From contig DSCZ01000569.1 of the NCBI GenBank assembly GCA_011048855.1, forward strand, positions 1-23,207: DNA of 23,207 nt, given 5' to 3'. Source of the DNA: Desulfobacteraceae bacterium. Lineage in GTDB: Bacteria; Desulfobacterota; DSM-4660; Desulfatiglandales; Desulfatiglandaceae. This document shows positions 8,248 through 15,665 of the stretch, in pieces (within the stretch, counting starts at the first letter, position 1; each line of letters opens with the position of its first letter). The notes under the pieces were generated by a model that was not told the DNA's origin, searched no databases, and saw only the letters and a list, made by a program, of their open reading frames with translations. The position numbers and the translations under genes were made by a program.

Positions 8248-8982
8248 ATGAAAAAAATGATCGTGGTTTGCACGGCTTGTTTATCAGTGGCGCTCTGTGC
8301 GGCTGGGACGCAGGCTCAGCTTTCATTCGACCGGATTTTGAAAGGTGCTCAGCAGATGCTCGGGGGGCAGGATTCGCTTTCGGAGGATCGCATCGTCGCC
8401 GGCTTGAAAGAGGCATTGACGGTGGGCACCGGCAACGCTGTGGACCTGGTTTCGGCGGTGAATGGATATTACCGCCGTCCCGAAATCAAGATACCCCTTC
8501 CCGGTCCGGTGAAAAAAGTCGAAACCATTCTGCGCGGCCTGGGCTTCGGCGATAAAGTGGATGAATTCGAGTATTCCATGAACCGCGCGGCGGAGGCGGC
8601 CGCACCTGTGGCCAGGGAGATTTTTGTCGACGCTGTGAAGGGGATGACCTTCACCGATGCGAGGCAGATCCTCCAGGGCCGGGAAAACGAAGCAACTCTT
8701 TATTTCGAGAGAAAAACCCGAGGGCGGCTTCATGAGATTTTCAAACCGATCGTTTCAGATAACCTGGCTGATGTGGGGGCAACCCGAAGATACCAGGAAC
8801 TGGATGAAAAAGTCCGTACCATTCCCTTTGCGGACGCATTCAGCTTCGACCTGAACAATTATGTAACGGACGGCGCCCTGGACGGTCTCTTCTATATGCT
8901 CGCACGGGAGGAGCAGAAAATTCGCGAGAACCCCGCCGCCCGCGTGACCGATTTGCTGAAGGATGTCTTCGGCTCAAGATAG
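8248..8982 (+). CDS. DUF4197 family secreted protein
   Basis: A 244-residue protein matching the DUF4197 pattern: GLKEALTVGTGNAVDLVS near the start of the mature protein, a YYRRPEIKIPLPGPVKKVE segment, AAPVAREIFVDAVKGMTF, then ATLYFERKTRGRL and a C-terminal DGLFYMLAREEQKIRENPAAR. A Sec signal peptide is clear (MKKM, a hydrophobic stretch, cleavage at TQAQ, about residues 22-24), so the protein is periplasmic or outer-membrane attached. Function is unknown for the family. The start ATG 8248 has AGGTAGGA upstream. The gene is divergent from the ArsA-type operon (113 bases between starts) and its stop is 8 bases from the end of the convergent ZIP transporter. Confidence 0.88.
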   Translation: MKKMIVVCTACLSVALCAAGTQAQLSFDRILKGAQQMLGGQDSLSEDRIVAGLKEALTVGTGNAVDLVSAVNGYYRRPEIKIPLPGPVKKVETILRGLGFGDKVDEFEYSMNRAAEAAAPVAREIFVDAVKGMTFTDARQILQGRENEATLYFERKTRGRLHEIFKPIVSDNLADVGATRRYQELDEKVRTIPFADAFSFDLNNYVTDGALDGLFYMLAREEQKIRENPAARVTDLLKDVFGSR

Positions 8983-8990
8983 ATGTGGAA

Positions 8991-9866
8991 TTATTTCATC
9001 AACAGCAGGCTCAGGGCCATGACGAGCATCCCGGAAATCAGCCCCAAAAGGCTGTCATGCCCCTTTCCGTAAGCTTTGCTTGTGGGCAGGAGTTCATCGA
9101 GAGAGATGTAGACCATGATGCCTGCGACTCCACCGAAAAGTATCCCCATCAGCTGGGGAGGGATAGGGCCGCTTTCGGCGCCCGAAAAGAATCGGATTCC
9201 CAGATAGGCGACCCCCGCTCCGGCAGGTTCCGCCAGGCCGCTGAGCAGCGAATAGACAAAAGCCTTTTTGCGATTCCCGGTAGCGTAAAAAATCGGAACG
9301 GAAACGCTTATTCCTTCGGGAATATTGTGGAGCGCAACCGCAACCGCAATTGCGATCCCCAGGGCGGGGTCCTGAAGAGCTGCCAGAAAAGTAGCCAGGC
9401 CCTCAGGAAAATTGTGGATGCCTATGGCAAGCGCCGTAAACAAGCCCAACCGCATCAGTTTCGGGTGATGGCCGCCGGTGTTTTCTTCAGTATTTGCATC
9501 CAGGCAGTCTGCGCCCCGTGACTTGTCGTGAAGGGGCATCGTTTCATTTTCTGATCGGATTTCGTGGGGGTTTTCGGCTTTTGGTATCAACTGATCAATA
9601 ACGCCGATCAGCAGCATGCCGCCGAAAAACGACGCCGCATTGATCCAGTGTCCCCAGTAATCTCCGTATCGAGCCACCAGGGATTCAAGGCCTTTGAAAA
9701 AGATTTCCACGAATGACACATACAGCATTACACCAGCGGAGAATCCCGTTGCGACGGACAGAAAACGATAGTTTGTTCTTTTTGCGGTAAATGCAATGAC
9801 ACTGCCGATTCCGGTTGCCAAGCCGGCGAGCAGCGTCAATCCCATCGCAAAAGAAACTTCATTCAT
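8991..9866 (-). CDS. zupT: ZIP-family divalent metal transporter (ZupT-like)
   Basis: A 291-residue inner-membrane protein with about eight hydrophobic segments. The two family motifs are present: [10 protein letters not shown] in the fourth and [12 protein letters not shown] in the fifth helix, which form the metal pathway for zinc and other divalent ions. Between the third and fourth helices is a polar loop of roughly 40 residues containing several His, Asp and Glu ([20 protein letters not shown]), the usual variable metal-binding loop. I use ATG 9866, which has GAGGAG about 8 bases upstream; the frame also has TTG one codon earlier. It is 90 bases downstream of dppF on the same strand and could be read through from the dpp operon, though a functional link is not evident. 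Confidence 0.9.
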   Translation of the reverse strand: MNEVSFAMGLTLLAGLATGIGSVIAFTAKRTNYRFLSVATGFSAGVMLYVSFVEIFFKGLESLVARYGDYWGHWINAASFFGGMLLIGVIDQLIPKAENPHEIRSENETMPLHDKSRGADCLDANTEENTGGHHPKLMRLGLFTALAIGIHNFPEGLATFLAALQDPALGIAIAVAVALHNIPEGISVSVPIFYATGNRKKAFVYSLLSGLAEPAGAGVAYLGIRFFSGAESGPIPPQLMGILFGGVAGIMVYISLDELLPTSKAYGKGHDSLLGLISGMLVMALSLLLMK

Positions 9867-9956
9867 CAAGTTTGCTCCTCGGGCGGAGTCGCCTGAGATC
9901 GAACTCCCTCTGCATTGCTCTGTTGAGTTTCTGGAGTCCGCTGCGTGTATGCAGGG

Positions 9957-10931
9957 TCAATTTATTTCCGAGACTCTGAGACAGGCCACGTAGTGCCCTC
10001 CGCCAATGTCAATCAGCGGCGGTTCGGTTTCCGCACACGCTTCCGTTGCAAAATTGCACCGGGTTCGGAAGCGGCATCCCGAGGGCGGGTTTACAGGACT
10101 GGGAACATCACCTTTAAGAACGATATGTTCGCGCCTGTAGGACGGATCCGGTACCGGAACAGCCGAAATCAATGCCTTTGTATACGGGTGCAGAGGGGAT
10201 GTATAGAGTTCATCCGTGGGGGCGGCTTCAACTATTTTACCCAGATACATAACCGCAACTCGCATGGAAATATGTTTAATGACGCTTAAATCATGAGCGA
10301 TGAACAGATAGGTCAACCCGAAGCTTTCCTGAAGTTCTTCCAGCAGGTTGATGACCTGGGCCTGGATGGAAACGTCAAGAGCCGAGACCGGCTCATCGCA
10401 CACGATCAGTTTCGGTTGAAGGGCGAGGGCCCTCGCGATGCCGATACGCTGTCGCTGGCCTCCGCTGAATTCATGGGGATAGCGGTCCTTGTAACGCGGA
10501 TCCAGGCCGACCGTCTCCAGGAGAAGTTCCACCCGCTCCCCCCGTTCCTTTCGGGAACATATCCTGTGTATGAGCAGCGGTTCTCCGACGATGCTGCCGA
10601 CCGTCATTCGAGGGTTTAGGGACGCGTAGGGGTCTTGAAAAATGATCTGCATGTTCCGATGAATCGACTGCATCTGCCTGGCTCCCATTCCGGCGATGTC
10701 TTTTCCTTCAAATAGTATCCGCCCCGCGGTAGGTTTAATGAGCCCCAGGATCAACCGGCCCGCAGTGGTTTTACCGCATCCGGATTCTCCGACAAGACCG
10801 AGAATCTCTCCGCCTGCGATTTTGAAACTGATCCCGTCCACCGCCTGGACCCATCCGACGATCCTGGAAAAAATACCTCCGGTTATCGGAAAATGTTTTT
10901 TTACATCGATCACATCGAGCAGGGTGCTCAT
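9957..10931 (-). CDS. dppF: Dipeptide/oligopeptide ABC transporter ATP-binding protein DppF
   Basis: A complete 324-residue ATPase subunit. It has Walker A GESGCGKT (48-55), Q-loop [12 protein letters not shown] (from 98), signature FSGGQ (156-160), Walker B LIVCDEP (Asp180, Glu181) and the H-loop FIAHDLS. The C-terminal extension carries [29 protein letters not shown] and YVACL, as in the DppF fragment at the start of the window. The start ATG overlaps the dppD stop by the ATGA arrangement, so synthesis is coupled. It is the last gene of the dppBCDF operon that runs from 13783 leftwards. Confidence 0.95.
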   Translation of the reverse strand: MSTLLDVIDVKKHFPITGGIFSRIVGWVQAVDGISFKIAGGEILGLVGESGCGKTTAGRLILGLIKPTAGRILFEGKDIAGMGARQMQSIHRNMQIIFQDPYASLNPRMTVGSIVGEPLLIHRICSRKERGERVELLLETVGLDPRYKDRYPHEFSGGQRQRIGIARALALQPKLIVCDEPVSALDVSIQAQVINLLEELQESFGLTYLFIAHDLSVIKHISMRVAVMYLGKIVEAAPTDELYTSPLHPYTKALISAVPVPDPSYRREHIVLKGDVPSPVNPPSGCRFRTRCNFATEACAETEPPLIDIGGGHYVACLRVSEIN

Positions 10932-11953
10932 TTTTCAGCCGTCCTGGAAAAGTTCGCCCTGAAATCAGGATTGTACTTCAGGCACCGGACCTGATGCCCG
11001 TCCGCTTCAATCGCCATCGGCGGCTCCATCCGCCTGCAGATATCAATCGCATATCGGCAGCGCGGGTGGAACCTGCATCCCTCCGGAAAATCAAGGGGGT
11101 TCGGCACCGTCCCGGAAATGACTTCCAGCTTTCTGCCCCGAGTGTCGGTGAGTCTTGGGATAGAGTCATAGAGCGCCTGGGTATAGGGGTGAAGTGGGTT
11201 TTTGAAAATGTCATGAACCGACGCGCTTTCAACGGCCTTGCCCGCGTAGGCCACCACCACGTGATCGGCGACTTCGGCGATCACGCCGAGATCATGCGTG
11301 ATCAACATAACCGCCATCCCGATTTCTTCCCGTATTTTTCGGATAAGCTGCAGGATCTGGGCCTGGATCGTCACGTCCAGCGCCGTGGTGGGTTCATCGG
11401 CGATCAGAAGCTTGGGGTTGCATGCAAGCGCCATCGCGATCATCGCCCGCTGCCTCATTCCGCCGCTCAATTGATGGGGATATTCGCGGACGCGTTTATC
11501 CGGGTCGGAAATTCCCACCAACCTGAGCATCTCAACTGCCTTTTCATGGGCTTCCCCCTTGGTCACGTGTTGATGGAAAAGAATCGTTTCCATGATCTGG
11601 TTGCCGATCGTGTAGACCGGATTCAGAGATGTCATGGGTTCCTGGAAAATCATCGAGATACTGTTGCCTCGAATTTTTCGTATTTCCGAGTGCGATTTTT
11701 TCAGGAGATCTTCCCCGTCGAAAATGATTTCTCCTTCGATGATTTTACCCGGTGGAATCGCGATCAACTGGAGGATAGAGAGAGCCGAAACGCTTTTTCC
11801 GCATCCGGACTCCCCTATGATCCCGAGGGTTTCGCCTTTGTATATTTCGAAATCCATGCCGTCGACGGCGCGTGCCACACCTTCGTCTGTGAAGAAGTGG
11901 GTTTTCAGGTTTTTTACCTGCAGCAGTAAACGGCGTTGTTTTTCTTCGTCCAT
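10928..11953 (-). CDS. dppD: Dipeptide/oligopeptide ABC transporter ATP-binding protein DppD
   Basis: A 341-residue ABC ATPase with Walker A GESGCGKS (47-54), [11 protein letters not shown], signature LSGGMRQR, Walker [13 protein letters not shown] and ITHDLGV, plus the cysteine-bearing C-terminal extension ([19 protein letters not shown]). The frame is open upstream to 12091, but that part overlaps dppC and looks non-coding; the natural N-terminus is [20 protein letters not shown] at ATG 11953, 4 bases after the dppC TAG stop. It works with DppF as the asymmetric nucleotide-binding pair of the importer. It is closely similar in motif content to the paralogue at 289-1287. Confidence 0.94.
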   Translation of the reverse strand: MDEEKQRRLLLQVKNLKTHFFTDEGVARAVDGMDFEIYKGETLGIIGESGCGKSVSALSILQLIAIPPGKIIEGEIIFDGEDLLKKSHSEIRKIRGNSISMIFQEPMTSLNPVYTIGNQIMETILFHQHVTKGEAHEKAVEMLRLVGISDPDKRVREYPHQLSGGMRQRAMIAMALACNPKLLIADEPTTALDVTIQAQILQLIRKIREEIGMAVMLITHDLGVIAEVADHVVVAYAGKAVESASVHDIFKNPLHPYTQALYDSIPRLTDTRGRKLEVISGTVPNPLDFPEGCRFHPRCRYAIDICRRMEPPMAIEADGHQVRCLKYNPDFRANFSRTAEK

Positions 11954-11957
11954 ATTG

Positions 11958-12830
11958 CTATGCCTGTTCTTTTCCTTCGCCGCCGCGCAGCTTTGGGTCT
12001 GTGATGTCCCGAATGCCGTCGCCGAGCATGTTGAAGGACAGGATCGTAATGAGAATACTGAGCCCTGCGAAGATTGAAATCCACGGCGCATTGATCAGCA
12101 CGTCGATGCCCTCGCGAGTCATGTTTCCCCAGGTGGGTGTGGGTGGCTGAACGCCGAGACCAATGAACGCCAGGTTTGCCTCAAGCCGTATCGCTTCTCC
12201 GACCCACAGGGTTCCTGCAACGAGCAGCTCTCCGAAAATGTTGGGGAAAACATGGCGGAACAGGATCCTCGGGGTACGCGCCCCGATGGCTCCGGCGGCC
12301 AGTACGTAGTCGCTTTCTTTGATCGAGATGACCGAGCCGTAGGCCATCCGGGCGAACCTGGGGGTCATCACGATGCCGATTGTTATAATCAGGTTTCCGA
12401 GATTTGCGCCCAGCGCAGCCGTGACAGCGATGGCCAGGATGAGATCCGGGAAGCTCATCATCACATCGACGCTTCTCATTATCGCGGTTTCAATTTTGCC
12501 CCTGAAATAGCCGGCGACCATTCCCAGGGTGGTTCCCGCCAGGAGGCCGAGAAGAACCGATGCGCCGCCGATCATCAACGACACGCGGCTCCCCCAGATG
12601 ATCCTTGAAAGAACGTCCCGCCCGAAGTCGTCGGTCCCCAGGAGATGGCCTTCGACTCCCCAGGATAGGCGGTTTATGGCATCCTGATCCAGCGGGTCCA
12701 TCGGGGAGATCCACGGTGCGAGAATCGCCATCAGCACGATCAAAAGCCCTATAACCAGGCCCACAACCGCGGTCTTGTTCCGCTTGAACGTCAACCAGAT
12801 CCGCTGTTTTTGAGTAAGCCTTTGAAGCAT
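11958..12830 (-). CDS. dppC: Dipeptide ABC transporter permease DppC
   Basis: A 290-residue inner-membrane permease. It begins with the DppC/OppC-type N-terminal helix (RNKTAVVGLVIGLLIVLMAILAP), has the HLLGTDDFGRDVLSRIIWGSR segment characteristic of the DppC side, and the EAA coupling loop AAGAIGARTPRILFRHVFPN that contacts the ATPases. The C-terminal PTPTWGNMTREGID and FNMLGDGIRDITDPKLRG are also typical. AAGGA lies 5-6 bases before the ATG. It starts 12 bases after dppB and ends 4 bases before dppD, in the same operon. Confidence 0.95.
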   Translation of the reverse strand: MLQRLTQKQRIWLTFKRNKTAVVGLVIGLLIVLMAILAPWISPMDPLDQDAINRLSWGVEGHLLGTDDFGRDVLSRIIWGSRVSLMIGGASVLLGLLAGTTLGMVAGYFRGKIETAIMRSVDVMMSFPDLILAIAVTAALGANLGNLIITIGIVMTPRFARMAYGSVISIKESDYVLAAGAIGARTPRILFRHVFPNIFGELLVAGTLWVGEAIRLEANLAFIGLGVQPPTPTWGNMTREGIDVLINAPWISIFAGLSILITILSFNMLGDGIRDITDPKLRGGEGKEQA

Positions 12831-12841
12831 GGTTTTCCTTG

Positions 12842-13783
12842 TTATTTGTACTGTATCCTGGGGTCGATCAACCCGTAGATCAAGTCGGTTACCAGGTTCA
12901 AAACCACGACGATCAAGGCGTAAACGACCATCACGGATTGGAGCGTTGTGTAATCCCGTTGTTTGATGGCCCCCACCATTAAAGAACCCAAACCGGGGCG
13001 CGAAAAAACAATCTCGATCATAACCGAAGAACCGATTAAAACCACGGCATAGAGTCCGCCCAGGGCGACGATCGGAATCAACGCGTTCCTTAGAGCGTGT
13101 TTGAAAAGCACTTTTTTTTCCGGAATGCCTTTTGACTTTGCGGTTCGGATATAGTCTTCCATCAGTACGTTCAACAGGGACGACCGGGTCATCCGGGTCA
13201 CATAGGCCGTCATGATCAACCCGAGGGAAAGAGTCGGCAGAAATAGATGCCGGAGCGTGCTGACGAGATCCCCCGGATCACCTGCCCCAACCACCGGGAA
13301 CATTTTCAGCTTGATAGAGAAAAGGTACATCAACAGAATGCCCAGGTAAAAGGCCGGGATCGAGAGTCCGATCAATGAAAAAAAACGGTTGAAATAATCG
13401 ATGAAGCTGTTCCGCCTCACCGCGGCTGGAATTCCCAGTGGAATGCCGAATGCATATCCGAAAACAATCGCGGCGAATGTAAGTGTCAGCGTATAGGGAA
13501 GCACCTTCACGATCTGGACGCCCACAGGGTAGCCGGTGATGATCGACATGCCCAGGCGCCCCTTCAGCAGGTCGCCGAGGAAGTTGATGTACTGTTTCCA
13601 CAGGGGGACGTCAAGCCCCATGCTTTTTCGCATTGCTTCGACTGCTTCTTTGCTGGCATAGTCGCCCAGGGCTGCTGTGGCGGGATCTCCGGGAAGGACG
13701 CGGACAATTATGAAAACCAGTGTGAATACCACGAACAGAATCGGGATGCTCTGTAGAATCCGTCGTACGGCGTAATTGAACAT
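12842..13783 (-). CDS. dppB: Dipeptide ABC transporter permease DppB
   Basis: A 313-residue inner-membrane permease and first gene of the dppBCDF operon. Typical DppB features are the N-terminal RRILQSIPILFVVFTLVFIIVRVLPGDPA, the KQYINFLGDLLKGRLG segment, the EAA loop RTAKSKGIPEKKVLFKHALRNALIPI, and the final LIYGLIDPRIQY. The Shine-Dalgarno sequence (AGGTC, 7-8 bases before ATG) is part of a 9-bp inverted repeat with an upstream arm (13786-13794 with 13833-13841), suggesting translational control. The matching binding protein is probably the one at 15666-17318, separated from this gene by a + strand MmgE/PrpD gene. Confidence 0.95.
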   Translation of the reverse strand: MFNYAVRRILQSIPILFVVFTLVFIIVRVLPGDPATAALGDYASKEAVEAMRKSMGLDVPLWKQYINFLGDLLKGRLGMSIITGYPVGVQIVKVLPYTLTLTFAAIVFGYAFGIPLGIPAAVRRNSFIDYFNRFFSLIGLSIPAFYLGILLMYLFSIKLKMFPVVGAGDPGDLVSTLRHLFLPTLSLGLIMTAYVTRMTRSSLLNVLMEDYIRTAKSKGIPEKKVLFKHALRNALIPIVALGGLYAVVLIGSSVMIEIVFSRPGLGSLMVGAIKQRDYTTLQSVMVVYALIVVVLNLVTDLIYGLIDPRIQYK

Positions 13784-13785
13784 CG

Positions 13786-13841
13786 TTTGACCTGTAAGGC
13801 TGTTGATTATGATCTATCTATATGATAACAAGCAGGTCAAA
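13786..13841 (-). promoter_or_regulatory. Inverted repeat pairing with the dppB ribosome binding site
   Basis: TTTGACCTG (13786-13794 on the + strand) and CAGGTCAAA (13833-13841) form a perfect 9-bp inverted repeat with a 38-base AT-rich interval, ending 2 bases before the dppB ATG. In the mRNA the proximal arm contains the AGGU Shine-Dalgarno of dppB, so the stem would hide it. Alternatively the two arms are half-sites for a DNA-binding regulator. The repeat is directly visible; either function is inference. Confidence 0.5.
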
Positions 13842-13937
13842 AGTATATAAAAACACCGGCTTGGGCTTTTGCAGATAAAAAAGTTTTAAAGTTCAGATTT
13901 TTATTATTAAAGCATAAAACATTAAACAACCCTAAAC

Positions 13938-13967
13938 AACTTACAGGATCATGTTTTCGTTTGTCAA
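13938..13967 (-). promoter_or_regulatory. Possible sigma-70 promoter of the dpp operon
   Basis: Reading the - strand, a perfect TTGACA (13967-13962) is followed after 18 bases by TAAGTT (13943-13938), a poor -10 element. It would give an AT-rich leader of about 150 bases before dppB that contains the inverted repeat at the start codon. Only the -35 element is convincing. Confidence 0.25.
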
Positions 13968-14067
13968 GGATTTTGCGCTTTTTTCGGGATAAGTTGTGGC
14001 AGGAATTAAACGGCCTGCTGAACGTTTGTACGAGCAACGTCCCCGTCACGATAGAAATTTTATGTTC

Positions 14068-14092
14068 TGTGGGAGCGGATTGTATCCGCGAT
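14068..14092 (+). repeat. REP-like hairpin repeat, copy 1
   Basis: A 25-base element: head TGTGGGAGC, a hairpin GCGGAT-TGT-ATCCGC (14075-14089), and tail GCGAT. The GTGGGAGC head followed by a small imperfect palindrome is the layout of repetitive extragenic palindromes known from other proteobacteria. Copies 2 and 3 lie within the next 100 bases. Confidence 0.7.
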
Positions 14093-14119
14093 TTTTATTT
14101 CCCCATCGTTGCGGGCCTG

Positions 14120-14144
14120 ATCGCACTTGAAAAGTGCTCCCACA
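14120..14144 (-). repeat. REP-like hairpin repeat, copy 2 (inverted, different stem)
   Basis: On the - strand this 25-base element has the same TGTGGGAGC head and GCGAT tail as copy 1, but the stem is GCACTT/AAGTGC instead of GCGGAT/ATCCGC. Both sides of the stem changed together, so pairing is kept. That pattern points to selection for the hairpin itself. It lies 27 bases from copy 1 and 21 from copy 3. Confidence 0.65.
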
Positions 14145-14165
14145 GTGAGAAGTCGCTTATGGTTT

Positions 14166-14190
14166 CGTGGGAGCGGATTGTCTCCGCGAT
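14166..14190 (+). repeat. REP-like hairpin repeat, copy 3
   Basis: A 25-base element nearly identical to copy 1 (two differences): CGTGGGAGC head, stem GCGGA/TCCGC with loop TTGTC, tail GCGAT. The change inside the stem removes the innermost base pair. With copies 1 and 2 it gives an alternating +,-,+ array like bacterial interspersed mosaic elements. Confidence 0.7.
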
Positions 14191-14295
14191 TTCTCCACAT
14201 GGCGCCGGTAAGATAGCAGCTTCCAGCCGGAAATACAGAATGGAAACTAACGGTAATAAACTTATCTTAATGATAAAAAATGGAGGCAGGCTGTC

Positions 14296-15618
14296 ATGGA
14301 AAACGTAGATCGACATGTGGCGGGATTCGTGCTTGAAATCCAATGGAGAGATTTGCCTGCGGAAGTACAGCTTCGAGCTGTAATGTGTTCGATAGACGTG
14401 CTCGGCGCAATGCTTGCCGGCACCGTGACGCCCGTCGCCGGGATAGGGCGCCGGGCCGCGGCCCGGTATTTCCCGGGAACGTCGGCTTCCATACTCCCTG
14501 GCGGCACCAGGGCGTCGCTGCCGGGGGCGGCTTTAGCCAACGGATTTGCGGCTAATGCTCTTGATATCGATGACGGACACCCGTTGATCAAGGGGCATCC
14601 GGGTGCGGTTGTATTCCCGGCTCTCATGGCCGCGGCGGAATTTCGCAGAACCCGGTTTCAGGATTTTTTGGCCGCGCTTGTTTCCGCCTACGAAGTGGCT
14701 GTCCGTGCGGGGTTGGTGATGCAGGAACATTACCACTATTATCACAGCAGCGGCGCATGGGGTGCGGTGGGTGCGGCGGCGGGCGTTGCGCGGCTTTTCG
14801 GCTTCGACGATTCCCGGGTTGTGCAGGCTGTTTCGGTAGCCGATTTTCATGCACCGCTCGTCCCGGTGATGCGTTCGGTCAGGCGGCCGGCGATGAGCAA
14901 AGACGGGGTCGGATGGGGATCGATGACCGGTGTGCTCGCCGCGATGATGGCCGGGGAGGGCTTCACCGGTGGAGGAAGCCTTTTTACCTGGCCGGAGGGC
15001 CGGTCGAAAGTGATGGATCTGGGCGGCACTTACGAGATAATGAACGTCTATTTCAAATCCTATGCCTGCTGTCGCTGGGCCCATCCAGCGATAGACGCGG
15101 TGATCGACCTGAGGCAGGCCCATCAATTCAAACCGGCGGATGTAGAAAAGATCAGGGTCAAAACTTTCGGGGCCGCGGCGGAGCTTTATCGCGAGAAACC
15201 CGGCGATACAGAACAAGCCCAGTATAACGCTGTATACCCGATTGCCGCGGCAATGGCTGCAGGTGAGGTGGGGCCGACACAGGTTTTAATGGATTCCGGT
15301 TTAAGTTCTGAAATTTTTCCCCTTATGGACCGGGTGGAAATATGCATAGATGAACGTTTCGAGAAGCTATTTCCGGCGCGACGCCTCTGTGAGGTGGAGA
15401 TTCTACTCAAGGACGGAAGGATTTTTGTGTCCGGCATTTACGAATCCGGCCCGGGGCATCAGACTCCGGTGTCGCTTGAGTGGATAATTGAAAAGTTTCA
15501 TCGCCTTACCGACGGTATCCTTCCGGAGAACCGCGCGGGAGAGCTGATCGCTCTCCTGACGGCCCCGGAAAAAAATCCTCCGGTGGGCGATATTATCAAA
15601 GTAATGGCTCAACCATAG
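14296..15618 (+). CDS. MmgE/PrpD family protein
   Basis: A 440-residue member of the MmgE/PrpD family, which includes 2-methylcitrate dehydratase and cis-aconitate decarboxylase. Family features: an LPGG segment, FAANALDIDDGH (DIDDGH at 90-95), KGHPGAVVFPALMA, the SYACCRWAHPAIDAVIDL stretch (from about residue 255) and YNAVYPIAAAMA. The substrate cannot be assigned; many members are uncharacterised and no prpB/prpC lies nearby, so a methylcitrate role is not supported. GGAGG lies at 14282-14286 before ATG 14296. The gene is on the opposite strand between the dpp permeases and the binding protein, which makes it look inserted into a once contiguous transport cluster; a role in catabolism of the imported compound is possible. 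Confidence 0.88.
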   Translation: MENVDRHVAGFVLEIQWRDLPAEVQLRAVMCSIDVLGAMLAGTVTPVAGIGRRAAARYFPGTSASILPGGTRASLPGAALANGFAANALDIDDGHPLIKGHPGAVVFPALMAAAEFRRTRFQDFLAALVSAYEVAVRAGLVMQEHYHYYHSSGAWGAVGAAAGVARLFGFDDSRVVQAVSVADFHAPLVPVMRSVRRPAMSKDGVGWGSMTGVLAAMMAGEGFTGGGSLFTWPEGRSKVMDLGGTYEIMNVYFKSYACCRWAHPAIDAVIDLRQAHQFKPADVEKIRVKTFGAAAELYREKPGDTEQAQYNAVYPIAAAMAAGEVGPTQVLMDSGLSSEIFPLMDRVEICIDERFEKLFPARRLCEVEILLKDGRIFVSGIYESGPGHQTPVSLEWIIEKFHRLTDGILPENRAGELIALLTAPEKNPPVGDIIKVMAQP

Positions 15619-15630
15619 CTGTCCGGTAAC

Positions 15631-15655
15631 GCCCCCGCCTTTTGGTGACGGGGGC
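15631..15655. terminator. Hairpin between convergent genes
   Basis: GCCCCCG (15631-15637) and CGGGGGC (15649-15655) form a GC-only 7-bp stem, extendable by CC/GG across a small bulge with a TTTT loop. It sits in the 47-base gap between the convergent MmgE/PrpD and binding-protein genes. A T run is missing on both sides, so it may only stabilise 3' ends. Confidence 0.45.
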
Positions 15656-15665
15656 ATGAATCGGA

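Larger units (their letters stand above)
13784..14295. other. 512-bp divergent intergenic region
   Basis: No gene is supported here. The part next to dppB (13784-13960) is strongly AT-rich and holds the dppB leader with its inverted repeat. The middle (14068-14190) holds three REP-like hairpin repeats. The part next to the MmgE/PrpD gene contains a short inverted repeat TTATC/GATAA (14262-14276) and the ribosome binding site GGAGG at 14282-14286. The short open frames here lack coding character. Confidence 0.6.

Noticed and set aside
7025..8251. A 408-codon open frame on the + strand opposite the ArsA-type gene
   Set aside because: It lies antisense to a gene with clear ATPase motifs, and its translation has no recognisable domain; it is a frame shadow of GC-biased third positions.
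10994..11929. A 311-codon + strand open frame opposite dppD
   Set aside because: It is antisense to a certain ABC ATPase gene and has the His- and Arg-rich translation typical of a shadow frame.
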